Of a stretch of DNA of 55,280 nt, positions 1-8,656 are shown one piece after another. A model generated the notes under the pieces. It was not told the DNA's origin, searched no databases, and saw nothing but the letters and a program-made list of their open reading frames with translations. The stretch covers positions 1 to 55,280 of the forward strand of contig JAHJHP010000009.1 of NCBI GenBank assembly GCA_018823705.1. The letters run 5' to 3'. This stretch comes from Candidatus Omnitrophota bacterium (lineage in GTDB: Bacteria; Omnitrophota; Gorgyraeia; 2-01-FULL-45-10). The position numbers and the translations under genes were made by a program. Each line of letters opens with the position of its first letter. Position 1 is the first letter of the stretch.

Positions 1-1500
1 AGTATTTAAACTGGTTATTACAGCTTGTAGAGCTTGCTCGGCTGTTATCTTACTATTTAAAACAGACTCTTTTGCGGCTAATGCCATCTGCGCGGCTATG
101 AGATCCTGACCGATTTTTTCTTCGAGCAGCCTGGCTGCGCTTAATGCCTTATCCGCGATATCATAATCGTTCTCGGATGCCAAATACAGGGCATAGAGAG
201 CGGTGTATTCTGCTTGCTTATCATTATTTGAGATTTGGGCGTCATTCAATACTCGAATGGCTGTATCAAGGTCAGCGTATGCCTGATCTTTCGCGGTGGC
301 CTTAGTCATAAGATCCTCGCTTGCCTCATCAAGACTGACCTGATATACTTCCCGGAGATGTTTATTATCTTCATATATCTTAGATGCCGCCTCGAACTCT
401 CTTTGCGCCCCACTTATCAGATCATCTGTTATGACTTCCCCGTCTTTGATTATGCTTAATAGGGCTCCTTCCTTATTATAGGCAGCTATACCACCGTCTT
501 TTTCCACTGTGACAGATGACATAGAGTAATCTTCACCTACGATATACCTATATATAGTGCCATCGGCGGCTATACATTGGGTAAGGGTGGAGCTTGCCGT
601 TCCGTCAGCATTATTCTCTATATCAAATGTAAAGACGTTATTATCGGAAGTTGTGACTTTTGATATAACGCCATTCTGATATTCAACCTTTTTATTACTC
701 GCCCTAAATTCCACCTTCGTTAATTTATTATCACGTCCGTAATAGGACCACTTTTCCGGATCCTTAAGAACCGTCTCTATAACAGCCCCTTCAGTATCCT
801 TTATATATAAGAAGTCGACGGTCTTATTATCAGGGTATGAAATCGACGAAATAGTCTTATCCTCATTATAATTAAAGGTAACGCCATCGGGTTTAGTTAT
901 TAAGACGACTTTACCGTTTGCGACGACCTCAATAGACCCGTCCGAATATGCTATATTTGCAGCGAGTAGATTACCGGCTTCATCTATTAAGAGATCCCGC
1001 AAGACCGTGCCGTCTTCCTGCTCTATGCGATCTATCTTATTATTCAGATAATAGATAATATCCCCGGATTGTGTAGTCACTGAAAGAACTGAATCGGCAT
1101 TACCTGATGGCGCGGCGCTATTCGCGGGCGCCATAGCCGCGGAAGGATCCACGGTGGGTTCCACAGAATAACTTCCCTTAGGTCCCTGAAGCTCAATAGA
1201 CTCATCCGGATCAATGTCGCTTGTTTCTGAGGTTGAGGCGCTTGTAACCAGTGACTGTGTGTTCATGATATCTTCCACGAACTGCTTCTGGTCTATCATG
1301 CTTTCATGGATGGCCTGCTGATCCTGGATATAGCCCGGGGCAAACGTCTGCGATTGCTCTATGCTCAATTTTTCGATTGAATTGTCAATCGAACTTATCG
1401 GCATATCAGCCCCCCACATTATCTGCTGCATAAAAAAAGAAAAGGCCACGATACCTGCTGTGGCCTTAAAACCTATCCCCGTCTTCAGTTTAGTTATCAT
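1..1500 (-). CDS. Large secreted YD-repeat/coiled-coil protein, C-terminus off the window
   Basis: The frame is open from an ATG at 1500 to the window edge, giving 500 codons with no stop, so this is only the N-terminal part. Residues 1-31 look like a signal peptide: basic start MITKLKTG, hydrophobic AGIVAFSFF, possible cleavage after WGA. Residues about 35-130 are low-complexity and rich in Ser, Ala and Gln. Residues about 135-360 contain short beta-type repeats with signatures such as YYLNNKIDRIEQ, DGVTFNYNEDKTISS and YQNGVISKVT, resembling RHS/YD repeats. From about residue 385 the protein is Ala/Glu/Lys-rich and helical, a probable coiled coil. The promoter at 1529-1557 precedes it. I infer an exported surface or periplasmic structural protein. 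No enzyme motif is visible and the family is not identified. Confidence 0.75.
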   Translation of the reverse strand, partial: MITKLKTGIGFKATAGIVAFSFFMQQIMWGADMPISSIDNSIEKLSIEQSQTFAPGYIQDQQAIHESMIDQKQFVEDIMNTQSLVTSASTSETSDIDPDESIELQGPKGSYSVEPTVDPSAAMAPANSAAPSGNADSVLSVTTQSGDIIYYLNNKIDRIEQEDGTVLRDLLIDEAGNLLAANIAYSDGSIEVVANGKVVLITKPDGVTFNYNEDKTISSISYPDNKTVDFLYIKDTEGAVIETVLKDPEKWSYYGRDNKLTKVEFRASNKKVEYQNGVISKVTTSDNNVFTFDIENNADGTASSTLTQCIAADGTIYRYIVGEDYSMSSVTVEKDGGIAAYNKEGALLSIIKDGEVITDDLISGAQREFEAASKIYEDNKHLREVYQVSLDEASEDLMTKATAKDQAYADLDTAIRVLNDAQISNNDKQAEYTALYALYLASENDYDIADKALSAARLLEEKIGQDLIAAQMALAAKESVLNSKITAEQALQAVITSLNT

Positions 1501-1528
1501 ATACCGCCTCACTTTCTATCGTGAAACG

Positions 1529-1557
1529 AGTATATCACACTATTTGCGATTTGTCAA
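1529..1557 (-). promoter_or_regulatory. Sigma70-type promoter for the large secreted protein
   Basis: Reading the minus strand, TTGACA (1557-1552) is followed after exactly 17 bases by TATACT (1534-1529). The first element matches the -35 consensus in all six positions and the second matches TATAAT in five of six. It lies about 30 bases upstream of the ATG at 1500, with a GAGGCGGT Shine-Dalgarno-like stretch between. This is one of the best promoter matches in the window. Confidence 0.75.
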
Positions 1558-1582
1558 CTTTTATTTGATGATTTGTCAAATC
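1548..1582 (-). promoter_or_regulatory. Operator-like repeat overlapping the -35 box
   Basis: The 10-mer GATTTGTCAA occurs at 1548-1557 and again at 1570-1579, 22 bases apart (about two helical turns). The distal copy is extended into the perfect 13-base palindrome GATTTGTCAAATC (1570-1582). The proximal copy contains the whole -35 hexamer. Two in-phase copies, one covering the -35 element, suit a repressor site. The regulator is unknown, and chance cannot be excluded in AT-rich sequence. Confidence 0.4.
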
Positions 1583-1626
1583 CTCCTTTTAAGATAAACA
1601 CATCGTAGTTCGTAAAAAATGGTTTT

Positions 1627-2565
1627 CTATGCTAACCTATCGCCGATACCGAGCTTATGTCCACGCAGGAAAGAATCGGTGTCAAGGATCTTGCCGCCCT
1701 CAAGCTGAAGATATTTTATCACAATAGCGCCGGAACCGGTATTCACCACTATGCCCATATTTTTGATGATATCCAGCACCTCTCCGGGTTTCGCCTCACT
1801 ACCGTCCGGATATGTGATAAGCTCTGTATGTAGTATCTTTAATGTCTTTCCCGCGCACCTGGTGTATGCGCCTGGCCACGGTAATAAGCCTTTCACTCTG
1901 TTATGGATGGTCGCAGCGGGTAAACTCCAGTCGATAACGCCGTCCTCCTTCTTCAGCTTAGGGGCCGGTGTGGCCTGGGTTTTGTCCTGTTTCTGATAGG
2001 TCGCTCTTCCGGACTCTATCAGCTCTAAGGCATCCATCAATACTTGGGCACCGAGAGCGGATAACGCTTCGCTGAGCGTAATATTAGTGTCATCAGCGTC
2101 TATCGCAGCCTCACTCTTCAGTATTATATCTCCTTCATCCATCTGTTCATTCATCCTGATGATAGTGACGCCGCTCGACTTGTCGCCGTTCATGATCGCC
2201 CAATTAGTCGGCGCGGCTCCGCGGTATCTTGGAAGGAGCGAACCGTGCAGGTTTATAGCCGATAGTTTAGGGATGCCGAGCGCTTCCTGCTTCAGTATCT
2301 GACCGAATGCTATTACCACGAATAAATCGGCACCCAGCTTCTTCAGGTATTCGATCGACTCCCTACCGGAGGCGTCCTCCGGCTGATAAACGGGGATGCC
2401 GTGCGTCTCAGCCACAACTTTAGTCGGCGGGGGCTGAATCTTGAGGTTACGCCCGCGCTTCCTGTCCGGCTGAGTAACAAGCGCCAGCACCCTGTGCTTC
2501 GAGGCGATAAGCGCCCTAAACGCCGGGATCGCGAACTCCGCAGTACCGAAAAAGACTATAATCAT
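1627..2565 (-). CDS. fmt: Methionyl-tRNA formyltransferase
   Basis: This cytoplasmic enzyme of 312 residues, close to the family norm, transfers a formyl group from 10-formyl-tetrahydrofolate to initiator Met-tRNA. The N-terminal Rossmann-type domain starts MIIVFFGTAEFA. The catalytic Asn and His are N105 and H107 in INLHGSLLP, followed by the RYRGAAP loop. The catalytic Asp is D143 in MDEGDI. The C-terminal tRNA-binding domain includes the GLLPWPGAYT region near residue 228. In many bacteria fmt lies beside def and priA. Here priA is the next gene upstream and def is absent. A 132-base inverted-repeat element fills the gap to priA. The start is the ATG at 2565, which gives the canonical N-terminus. 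Confidence 0.97.
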   Translation of the reverse strand: MIIVFFGTAEFAIPAFRALIASKHRVLALVTQPDRKRGRNLKIQPPPTKVVAETHGIPVYQPEDASGRESIEYLKKLGADLFVVIAFGQILKQEALGIPKLSAINLHGSLLPRYRGAAPTNWAIMNGDKSSGVTIIRMNEQMDEGDIILKSEAAIDADDTNITLSEALSALGAQVLMDALELIESGRATYQKQDKTQATPAPKLKKEDGVIDWSLPAATIHNRVKGLLPWPGAYTRCAGKTLKILHTELITYPDGSEAKPGEVLDIIKNMGIVVNTGSGAIVIKYLQLEGGKILDTDSFLRGHKLGIGDRLA

Positions 2566-2583
2566 CTACGCTCCTTTATAGTT

Positions 2584-2715
2584 TAAGGGGACGTGTCACT
2601 TTGGGACACTCCACTTTTTAAATTAACTCTAAGTAGCCCGAGCTTAAGCCTAGGCTACTACTAATTAGCTATTGGTTCTCTTATGTGGAGTGTCCCAAAG
2701 TGACACGTCCCCTTA
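2584..2715. repeat. 132-bp element with perfect 31-bp terminal inverted repeats (MITE/REP-like)
   Basis: The left arm (2584-2614) and right arm (2685-2715) are perfect reverse complements over 31 bases. The arm contains GGGGACGTGTCAC followed by TTTGGGACACTCCAC. Between them lie 70 bases with a nested hairpin: AGTAGCC (2632-2638) against GGCTACT (2653-2659). The element fills almost all of the gap between priA and fmt and has no coding capacity. Such palindromes are typical of non-autonomous elements, but no transposase and no second copy occur in the window. A role as a bidirectional terminator is possible, although no U-tract is present. Confidence 0.8.
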
Positions 2716-2723
2716 TCGTCTGC

Positions 2724-4724
2724 TCACATAGAGATCGGGTCGACGTCGACCGCGATCAGGACGCCGTGCGGTTTACGGAAACTACCCAGGACTTTCTTCA
2801 GAAACGCGCACATGGCGACCTTGTCCTTGCCCTTCAATAATATATTGTACCTGAAGTATCCGCGCATCCTCGCCATTGGAGCGGGAGCCGGCCCAGCGAT
2901 CATAGCGTCCTTATCTTCAGCCCTCAGCGCCTCCGCCAACTCTACCGCCGCCTGCCGGGTCATCTCATCGTTCCTGGCCCTCACCACTACTTTCACAAGA
3001 CTGACAAATGGCGGAAATAGAAGCTCCTTCCGCGATATTATCTCCTCATCATAGAACTTATCGTAATCATGCTTGGCCGCTGCCAGTATCGCGTAATGGC
3101 TCGGCGCATAGGTCTGCACTATGACCTCTCCGCCGTCCTCGCCGCGGCCTGCCCGGCCTCCCACCTGAGTAAGCAGGTTAAAAGTCCTCTCGCTCGAACG
3201 GAAGTCCGGTATATTGAGTGTCACATCCGCCGAGACGACACCAACGAGCGTAACCTGCGGAAAGTCAAGGCCCTTAGCGATCATCTGAGTGCCTACGAGC
3301 ATCTTCACTTCACCCGACTTGAATTTACTCAGTATCCTGTCGTGAGACCCCTTCTTGGCGGTCGTATCCGAATCCATCCTCGCCATCTTAACATGCGAAA
3401 AGGCATGGCTGAGCTCCGACTCCACTTTCTCCGTGCCGAGGCCGGAATACCGTATGTAGCCGGATTTGCATTTCGGACAGATGTCGGGCGGAGCCTGATG
3501 ATAATTGCAATAGTGGCAGATCAGCTTCTTCTCTTCGAAATGGTAGACCATGACCGCATCGCACCGCCTGCACTTAACTACGAGCCCGCACTTCTTACAA
3601 TTGATAAATGTCGAAAAGCCGCGCCTGTTCAGGAATATTATCACCTGTTTGCCCGCTTTGAGGGCATTATCCACGGCATCGAGCAGGACCCTTGAGAATA
3701 TCGTAAGCTTCTTTCTTGTGGCCAGGTCCATCCTCATGTCGACTATCTTCACTTTAGGCAGCAGCCTGTCATCAACACGCCTGGTAAGCCGTATAAGCTT
3801 ATAGTCGCCCCGCTTAGCCTTGTAGTAAGATTCGAGTGAGGGGGTCGCGCTTCCCAGGATGAGCGGGCATTTGTTGAGCCTGGACCTCTCCTCGGCGACA
3901 TCGCGGGCGTGATAGCGCGGCACATCATCCTGCTTATACGTCGTCTCGTGCTCTTCATCTATTATTATGAGGCCGAGCCTCGACATGGGCGCGAATATAG
4001 CCGAACGCGCGCCCACAACTATATCGGCCTTGCCGTCCTTTATCTTCTTCCATTCCAGGAATCTCTTAGCCGGAGTGAGATGCGAATGCGTTACCGCGAC
4101 GCGGTGGCCGAACCTGGCGACGAAGCGTTCTATCGTCTGTGGCGTAAGCGCTATTTCCGGGACGAGCATGATCGCCTGCTTTCCCATTTGCAATATGGCA
4201 TCTATAGCCTGTAAGTAGACCTCCGTCTTGCCGCTCGAAGTTATGCCGTGAAGCAGGAATGTCCTGGCCTCGCCCTTATCGACACACTCCACTATCTCCT
4301 TCAACGCCTTATCCTGCTCCTCCATCAGAACGTGCGGATCCGTTATGACAAAGTCTTCGGCTCTTATCTCCGGTACCTTGATCCTCGATCCTATACTCTC
4401 CTTACCCTTCTTTATCCCGCCCGGTATGACGGCGCCTATCGCTTCACCCCACGAACAGAAGTAATTTTCACCTATCCACTTCGTCAGCTTGAGCAACTCC
4501 TCCGTCAGGATCGGCTCTTTATCGATAACTCCCATTACCCCCTTCACATCCCTCACTTCAGGGGCATCACTGAATCCCACGACATATCCGACGGTGGTCC
4601 TGGGGCCGAACGGCACAAAGACCCGCGCGCCGATCTTGACGTTGCTAGAAAGCTCTTCCGGTATGCTGTACTGGAAGAGCTTGTCTATGGGCAGTGAAAT
4701 AGCTACTTCTGCGAATTTAGTCAT
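2724..4724 (-). CDS. priA: Primosomal protein N' (replication restart helicase PriA)
   Basis: PriA is a 3'-5' superfamily 2 helicase that reloads the replisome at stalled forks. The 666-residue protein has the N-terminal DNA-binding domain (FAEVAISLPIDK start). Walker A is GITSSGKT (residues 160-167) and Walker B is DEEH (256-259). The helicase core includes the LGSATPSLES motif. A Zn-binding insertion has paired cysteines (INCKKCG, KCRRCD, ICHYCN, ICPKCKSG). The later helicase motifs GTQMIAKGLDFP and QVGGRAGRG are intact. It is somewhat shorter than the enterobacterial protein but lacks no recognised motif. The ATG at 4724 gives a normal N-terminus. Palindromic repeats lie on both sides of the gene. 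Confidence 0.97.
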   Translation of the reverse strand: MTKFAEVAISLPIDKLFQYSIPEELSSNVKIGARVFVPFGPRTTVGYVVGFSDAPEVRDVKGVMGVIDKEPILTEELLKLTKWIGENYFCSWGEAIGAVIPGGIKKGKESIGSRIKVPEIRAEDFVITDPHVLMEEQDKALKEIVECVDKGEARTFLLHGITSSGKTEVYLQAIDAILQMGKQAIMLVPEIALTPQTIERFVARFGHRVAVTHSHLTPAKRFLEWKKIKDGKADIVVGARSAIFAPMSRLGLIIIDEEHETTYKQDDVPRYHARDVAEERSRLNKCPLILGSATPSLESYYKAKRGDYKLIRLTRRVDDRLLPKVKIVDMRMDLATRKKLTIFSRVLLDAVDNALKAGKQVIIFLNRRGFSTFINCKKCGLVVKCRRCDAVMVYHFEEKKLICHYCNYHQAPPDICPKCKSGYIRYSGLGTEKVESELSHAFSHVKMARMDSDTTAKKGSHDRILSKFKSGEVKMLVGTQMIAKGLDFPQVTLVGVVSADVTLNIPDFRSSERTFNLLTQVGGRAGRGEDGGEVIVQTYAPSHYAILAAAKHDYDKFYDEEIISRKELLFPPFVSLVKVVVRARNDEMTRQAAVELAEALRAEDKDAMIAGPAPAPMARMRGYFRYNILLKGKDKVAMCAFLKKVLGSFRKPHGVLIAVDVDPISM

Positions 4725-4760
4725 TTGATTATAAGCAATGGTTCATTTGTATAGTAAGCT

Positions 4761-4851
4761 GTCATTGCGAGGAGGTTATTGTTTTCGTATTTACCGACGA
4801 AGCAATCTCGTTTTTGAGATTGCTTCGGATGCTTCGCATCCTCGCAATGAC
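4761..4851. repeat. Extended palindromic repeat (tcattgcgagg...gcaatgacg type)
   Basis: This 91-base element has three nested hairpins. The outer stem is GTCATTGCGAGGA (4761-4773) against its perfect complement at 4839-4851. The inner stem is CGAAGCAATCTC (4798-4809) against 4816-4827, with a 6-base loop. The small hairpin GATGC-TTC-GCATC lies at 4828-4840. Dispersed repeats of this general sequence are known from many bacterial genomes. It sits between the uracil-DNA glycosylase gene and priA. A related shorter copy lies inside a coding region at 8990-9022. Confidence 0.85.
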
Positions 4852-4862
4852 GAAGGTTATAA

Positions 4863-5543
4863 TCACAACAGCTTTTTGATCTTCTTCATGTCTTTCCAGA
4901 CTAATTTTTTATCGTGCGGGTTTCTTAACAGATACGCCGGATGGTACGTCGGCATCACTTTTATGCCTTCATACTCATAAAGGTTACCGCGCAGTTCGCC
5001 GATCGTCGTTTCCGTCTTTAGCAGCATCTGGCTCGCGAACTTACCGAGAGTGCATATTACTTTTGGCTTGATGATGGCTATCTGGCGCCTCACATTTTCC
5101 CGGCAGGCCTGTATCTCCTCCGGAAGCGGCGGGCGGTTTTCGGGCGGACGGCACTTCAATAAATTGGCGATATAGACGTCTTCCCGCCTCAAATCCATAG
5201 CCTCTATGATCTTTGTCAGGAGCTGCCCTGCCCGTCCGACGAACGGCAGGCCCTGCTTATCCTCTTCCGAGCCCGGAGCCTCTCCTACGAACATGAGGCC
5301 GGCCCTCGGGTTACCTGCTCCGAAGACGACGTTGAGCCTCGTCTTCGCCAGCTTGCACGCGTGACACTCGGAGACCTCCCTCTTAAGGCGTCCGAGTTCG
5401 CTGTCAACGCTAACAGCGTCGGCAGCGTTCGTCGCACATCGAGCCGCAGGTTCCGTGGAAAAGAACTCTTCCACCCCGGACTCGCGCTCGAGCCCGATAT
5501 AAGACTTTACCGACCTGATCATATCCTGAAGTTCTCCGCTCAT
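4863..5543 (-). CDS. Family 4 uracil-DNA glycosylase (Fe-S type)
   Basis: This 226-residue enzyme excises uracil from DNA as the first step of base-excision repair. Motif 1 is GEAPGSEED (87-95) and the C-terminal motif is HPAYLLRNP (201-209), as in the thermophile-type family 4 enzymes. Four cysteines suited to the 4Fe-4S cluster are C60 and C63 (CHAC), C131 (KCRPPENR) and C147 (ACREN). The N-terminal 45 residues form an extra, poorly conserved segment rich in Glu and Ala. The start codon overlaps the stop of the upstream glycosyltransferase by 4 bases, implying co-translation. A DNA-repair gene in the same unit as envelope genes probably reflects operon fusion rather than shared function. 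Confidence 0.93.
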   Translation of the reverse strand: MSGELQDMIRSVKSYIGLERESGVEEFFSTEPAARCATNAADAVSVDSELGRLKREVSECHACKLAKTRLNVVFGAGNPRAGLMFVGEAPGSEEDKQGLPFVGRAGQLLTKIIEAMDLRREDVYIANLLKCRPPENRPPLPEEIQACRENVRRQIAIIKPKVICTLGKFASQMLLKTETTIGELRGNLYEYEGIKVMPTYHPAYLLRNPHDKKLVWKDMKKIKKLL

Positions 5544-6673
5544 TTCGTTACCGCTGCCTCAAGGGCCAGTTTCGCTACGTCATAACAAGACGCGGGTTTC
5601 TTTATCTTCTGTATTTCACTTCTCATGCTGACCAATCGTTCGGGATGAGAAGTTAACTTCTCGAGCGCTTCACGAAGGTCATCGATCTTATCCACTTTGA
5701 TTGCCGCGCCGTGGCTTACCAGGAATGAGCTATTACGCGTCTCCTGTCCGATTATCGGAGCTATGACGACCATGGGCAGTTCCTTGGCCAGGCTCTCGCT
5801 CACCGTTATGCCTCCCGACTTGGAGATCAGGAGGTCCGCTATCTCCATATACTCGTATACGTTATTCACAAAACCGAACACGACCATCTTATCTTTGAAA
5901 TTCAATTTCAAAGCTTCGAGCCGCTTCACAAGTTCTTCGTTATGGCCGCATATCGCGATAATCTGCATCGGGCGGGATATGCTGTCTATTATCTTCACAA
6001 TAGCCTCGATCGGCCCCACACCGAACCCTCCTCCTATCACAAGCGCCGTGAGACGGTCATCCTTCATGCCCGTCTTATCCAATATCGCCTGGCCGTCCAG
6101 TGGCTTTGAAAATATCGGTTCGACCGGTATGCCGAGGACTTTTATCCGCGGCTCCTCCACTCCCCATTTTATGAGATCGCCCTTAGTATCTTCGCAGGCA
6201 ACTACGTAAGCGTCTGTCTTATCCGCGATCCACCATGAGTGCGACCCGTAATCGGTGATCACCGTGATAAGGCGGGATCTCAGTATCCCTTGTTTCTTCA
6301 TGTCGCCTATCACTTCGCTAGCGAAGAAATGAGTAGAGATTATTGCGTCCGGCTTCCACTCTAAGAGATATTCGCGCAGCTTTTTTGAGTTGAACCAGTT
6401 ATTGAGCCTTCTTAATTTTGAGACGAGTATATTAACAAGCGGATTATCCGTAAAATAATAGGATAGCCCCCAGAAGGTAGGCGTCTTATTCACCATGAAG
6501 AGGTACATCTGCAGATATAGCCATTTAAAGAACGGACCTGTATAGTCCAGCGCGTCTATTAGCCGGACTTCCGTGTCCGCAGGCGCCATCTCATCCAGCG
6601 CCGCTTTCACCGCCTGCGCCGCTTTCTTATGCCCTATACCGGCCGTCGCGTATGCTATCAGTATCTTTCTCAT
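5540..6673 (-). CDS. MGDG synthase/MurG-like (GT28-type) glycosyltransferase
   Basis: The 377-residue protein has a GT-B fold. The N-terminal domain contains the glycolipid-synthase signature AGIGHKKAAQAV (11-22). The C-terminal nucleotide-sugar domain carries VIGGGFGVGP and SKSGGITVSESLA followed by APIIGQE. This arrangement is known from monogalactosyldiacylglycerol synthases, bacterial processive diacylglycerol glucosyltransferases and MurG. I infer transfer of a sugar from a UDP-sugar to a membrane lipid at the cytoplasmic face. The exact sugar and acceptor cannot be read from sequence. It overlaps its neighbours on both sides by 4 bases, forming a unit with the GmhB-like and uracil-DNA glycosylase genes. 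Confidence 0.85.
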   Translation of the reverse strand: MRKILIAYATAGIGHKKAAQAVKAALDEMAPADTEVRLIDALDYTGPFFKWLYLQMYLFMVNKTPTFWGLSYYFTDNPLVNILVSKLRRLNNWFNSKKLREYLLEWKPDAIISTHFFASEVIGDMKKQGILRSRLITVITDYGSHSWWIADKTDAYVVACEDTKGDLIKWGVEEPRIKVLGIPVEPIFSKPLDGQAILDKTGMKDDRLTALVIGGGFGVGPIEAIVKIIDSISRPMQIIAICGHNEELVKRLEALKLNFKDKMVVFGFVNNVYEYMEIADLLISKSGGITVSESLAKELPMVVIAPIIGQETRNSSFLVSHGAAIKVDKIDDLREALEKLTSHPERLVSMRSEIQKIKKPASCYDVAKLALEAAVTK

Positions 6674-7275
6674 CGTTTTCTGCCTTCCTTTTCTCTTCGC
6701 CTCGAGCGCTCAGTCTTTCTTCTCTCTTTTACGAGAAGCCACTTCACCGCTTCTAAAAAGTCTTTGAAGATATAGTCCGGCTTGACCTTCCAGGCCTTCA
6801 TCCCGTTCATATCGGTCTTGCCGGAAAGCACTAATATCGTACTCAGGCCCGCGAGCCTGCCCGCCAGAATATCCATCTCGCCATCCCCTATCATATAGGT
6901 ATCGCGGGCCGTCACGCTGTACTTCCTGATGGCTGCCTCGAGCATGCCCGGTTTCGGCTTCCTGCATTTACAGTTATCTTCGTTGGTGTGAGGACAGTAA
7001 AATACCTCGCTAATATTGCCGCCGCCCTTCTTTATTTCGGCCAGCATAGTGCTCGTTATCTCATTCAGCCTGTCTTTTGTAAAGAACCCCTTATTTATCC
7101 CGGCCTGGTTGGATACGACTATCACCTGTACCCGGTTGCGATTTAAGAGCGCCAGCGCCTCGATAGCGCCCGGCAGGAAGTGAAAGTCCTTCAGCTCGGT
7201 CACATACTCATGCCTGGTCCAGCCGCCCGGATCTTTATTGATGACACCGTCTCTATCGATGAATAACGTCTTCAT
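6670..7275 (-). CDS. gmhB: D-glycero-D-manno-heptose 1,7-bisphosphate 7-phosphatase (HAD)
   Basis: This HAD-superfamily phosphatase removes the C7 phosphate of heptose bisphosphate in ADP-heptose synthesis for LPS core. Motif I is FIDRDGVIN with catalytic D7 and D9. Motif II includes SNQAG (55-59). The zinc loop is CPH...CKC (C94, H96, C102, C104), a mark of GmhB. The later motif is MIGDGEMDI. The 201-residue protein ends in a strongly basic tail after about residue 180 (KERRKTERSRRR), which is not part of the catalytic fold. GmhA, HldE and HldD partners are not in the window. Related histidinol-phosphatases share the fold, so substrate is inferred from the zinc loop and glycan context. Confidence 0.85.
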   Translation of the reverse strand: MKTLFIDRDGVINKDPGGWTRHEYVTELKDFHFLPGAIEALALLNRNRVQVIVVSNQAGINKGFFTKDRLNEITSTMLAEIKKGGGNISEVFYCPHTNEDNCKCRKPKPGMLEAAIRKYSVTARDTYMIGDGEMDILAGRLAGLSTILVLSGKTDMNGMKAWKVKPDYIFKDFLEAVKWLLVKERRKTERSRRREKEGRKR

Positions 7276-8651
7276 ATTTTAATATCCTCTTTCAGCATAT
7301 GGGCGAGCCACAAGACAACGAGCGGCAGAAAATGCAGCATGAACCTACCCCACGTCTTGCTCGTGAAGAATACGACATCCACATAAGATACCATATAGAA
7401 TAGCACATATCCGCAGAAAGCCAGTATAAGCGATATTGAAATATATCTCTGCTCGGGGGCGAATATCTTCCTGGAGTGGAATATCGCGGCATATATCGCG
7501 ATCGGCCATAACAGTATCCACTTCTTCGGCCCGAATAACTGTTTCTGGAACTCATAAAGTATGGGCCCCATTTTATACAGCTGTTTAAACAGGTAAACCG
7601 GGTTCAGGTTGAAAAGGTTGATCTCGTCATTCACGATCCCGAACCTCTGTTTTACCCATATCCACGGGGCAAGTATCAGGGCTATTATAAAGACATACAT
7701 TACCGGAGCTATGGTAACTTTCCACGACGTATCTTTACGCGCCAGGACTGAAACAAAGAGCACTATCGAAGCATTTATAACGCAATAAAGCATGCCTTCG
7801 TTCTTGGTCCATCCGGCGAGCGCGACGAGTACAGCCGACAATCCCAGAATATGCAGGTCCTTCTTCTCTTTTATCCAGGCAAAGAGGAATATGGCGCTCG
7901 CGAAATAATAGAATGCAAGCGGCAGCTCCTGATACGCATTAGCCGCATAGGCATTGAACATCGGAATGCTCGCCAGCAGGAATGTGAAGAGCAGCGCGTA
8001 TGCGCGGCTCGCGAACCGGCGTATAGCGAAGTAGAGGATACAGAGTATTCCCACGAAGAAGAGCGGAAATATTAGCTTCACAAGCTGGTCATTCAGGTTT
8101 CTCATGGCCAAGTATAAAAAAGTCTCGCTAAGCGGTATATTCAGAGGATAGTCCGGGTGCGGAAAACCGTGGACCAGGCCCGGAAAATAGTTCTGCGGTA
8201 TGGCTTTTGCCAGAAAGAAGATCTTCGACTTTATCGCATATATAGCTACTGCGTCATACGCTTCAATGGGTTTTATGAGCGCCCTGAAAAAAGCGTAGGC
8301 CACTTCGAGCGTTATGCCGCACGTCAGGAAGATACTCAATGCTCTGTTCTTTTCTTTCGGAATGGTAGATCGTTCGCTGAAAGTGAACCCATCGCCGTAC
8401 TTCATATGCCGGTACACATTAATTGTAACGAGGATAGTCCACGGGATCAAAATTACCGGCACGCTGAACGTCAGGCCGAGTAAATAGAATATGAGCATCT
8501 CGAGCGATATGGTTCCGAGGCCGAGGGCGAACGAAATGAAGACCGCCTCCGAGAAAGATAGTTTATCGAACTTACCGAGCACTATGTACAGGACGTTAAA
8601 TCCGATAAATGTGGCCACCATCAGGGTGGCAATTAAGCTGATAAGTTCCAC
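7272..8651 (-). CDS. GT39-like polytopic membrane glycosyltransferase
   Basis: This 459-residue protein has about ten or more hydrophobic helices and looks like an ArnT/PMT-type enzyme that uses a polyprenyl-phosphate sugar on the outer side of the inner membrane. Segments typical of this class are IEAYDAVAIYAIKSK after the early helices and the loop HPDYPLNIPLSETF. The start is a GTG at 8651 with AGGAG eight bases upstream. The upstream gene encodes a small single-span membrane protein, and beyond that lie a B12-type radical SAM protein and a DPM1-like GT2. The donor and acceptor are unknown. It overlaps gmhB by 4 bases. Confidence 0.75.
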   Translation of the reverse strand: MELISLIATLMVATFIGFNVLYIVLGKFDKLSFSEAVFISFALGLGTISLEMLIFYLLGLTFSVPVILIPWTILVTINVYRHMKYGDGFTFSERSTIPKEKNRALSIFLTCGITLEVAYAFFRALIKPIEAYDAVAIYAIKSKIFFLAKAIPQNYFPGLVHGFPHPDYPLNIPLSETFLYLAMRNLNDQLVKLIFPLFFVGILCILYFAIRRFASRAYALLFTFLLASIPMFNAYAANAYQELPLAFYYFASAIFLFAWIKEKKDLHILGLSAVLVALAGWTKNEGMLYCVINASIVLFVSVLARKDTSWKVTIAPVMYVFIIALILAPWIWVKQRFGIVNDEINLFNLNPVYLFKQLYKMGPILYEFQKQLFGPKKWILLWPIAIYAAIFHSRKIFAPEQRYISISLILAFCGYVLFYMVSYVDVVFFTSKTWGRFMLHFLPLVVLWLAHMLKEDIKI

Positions 8652-8656
8652 AGGCG

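Noticed and set aside
3069-3695. 208-codon open frame on the plus strand
   Set aside because: It lies fully within priA on the opposite strand, has no recognisable domain, and priA is intact and strongly supported.
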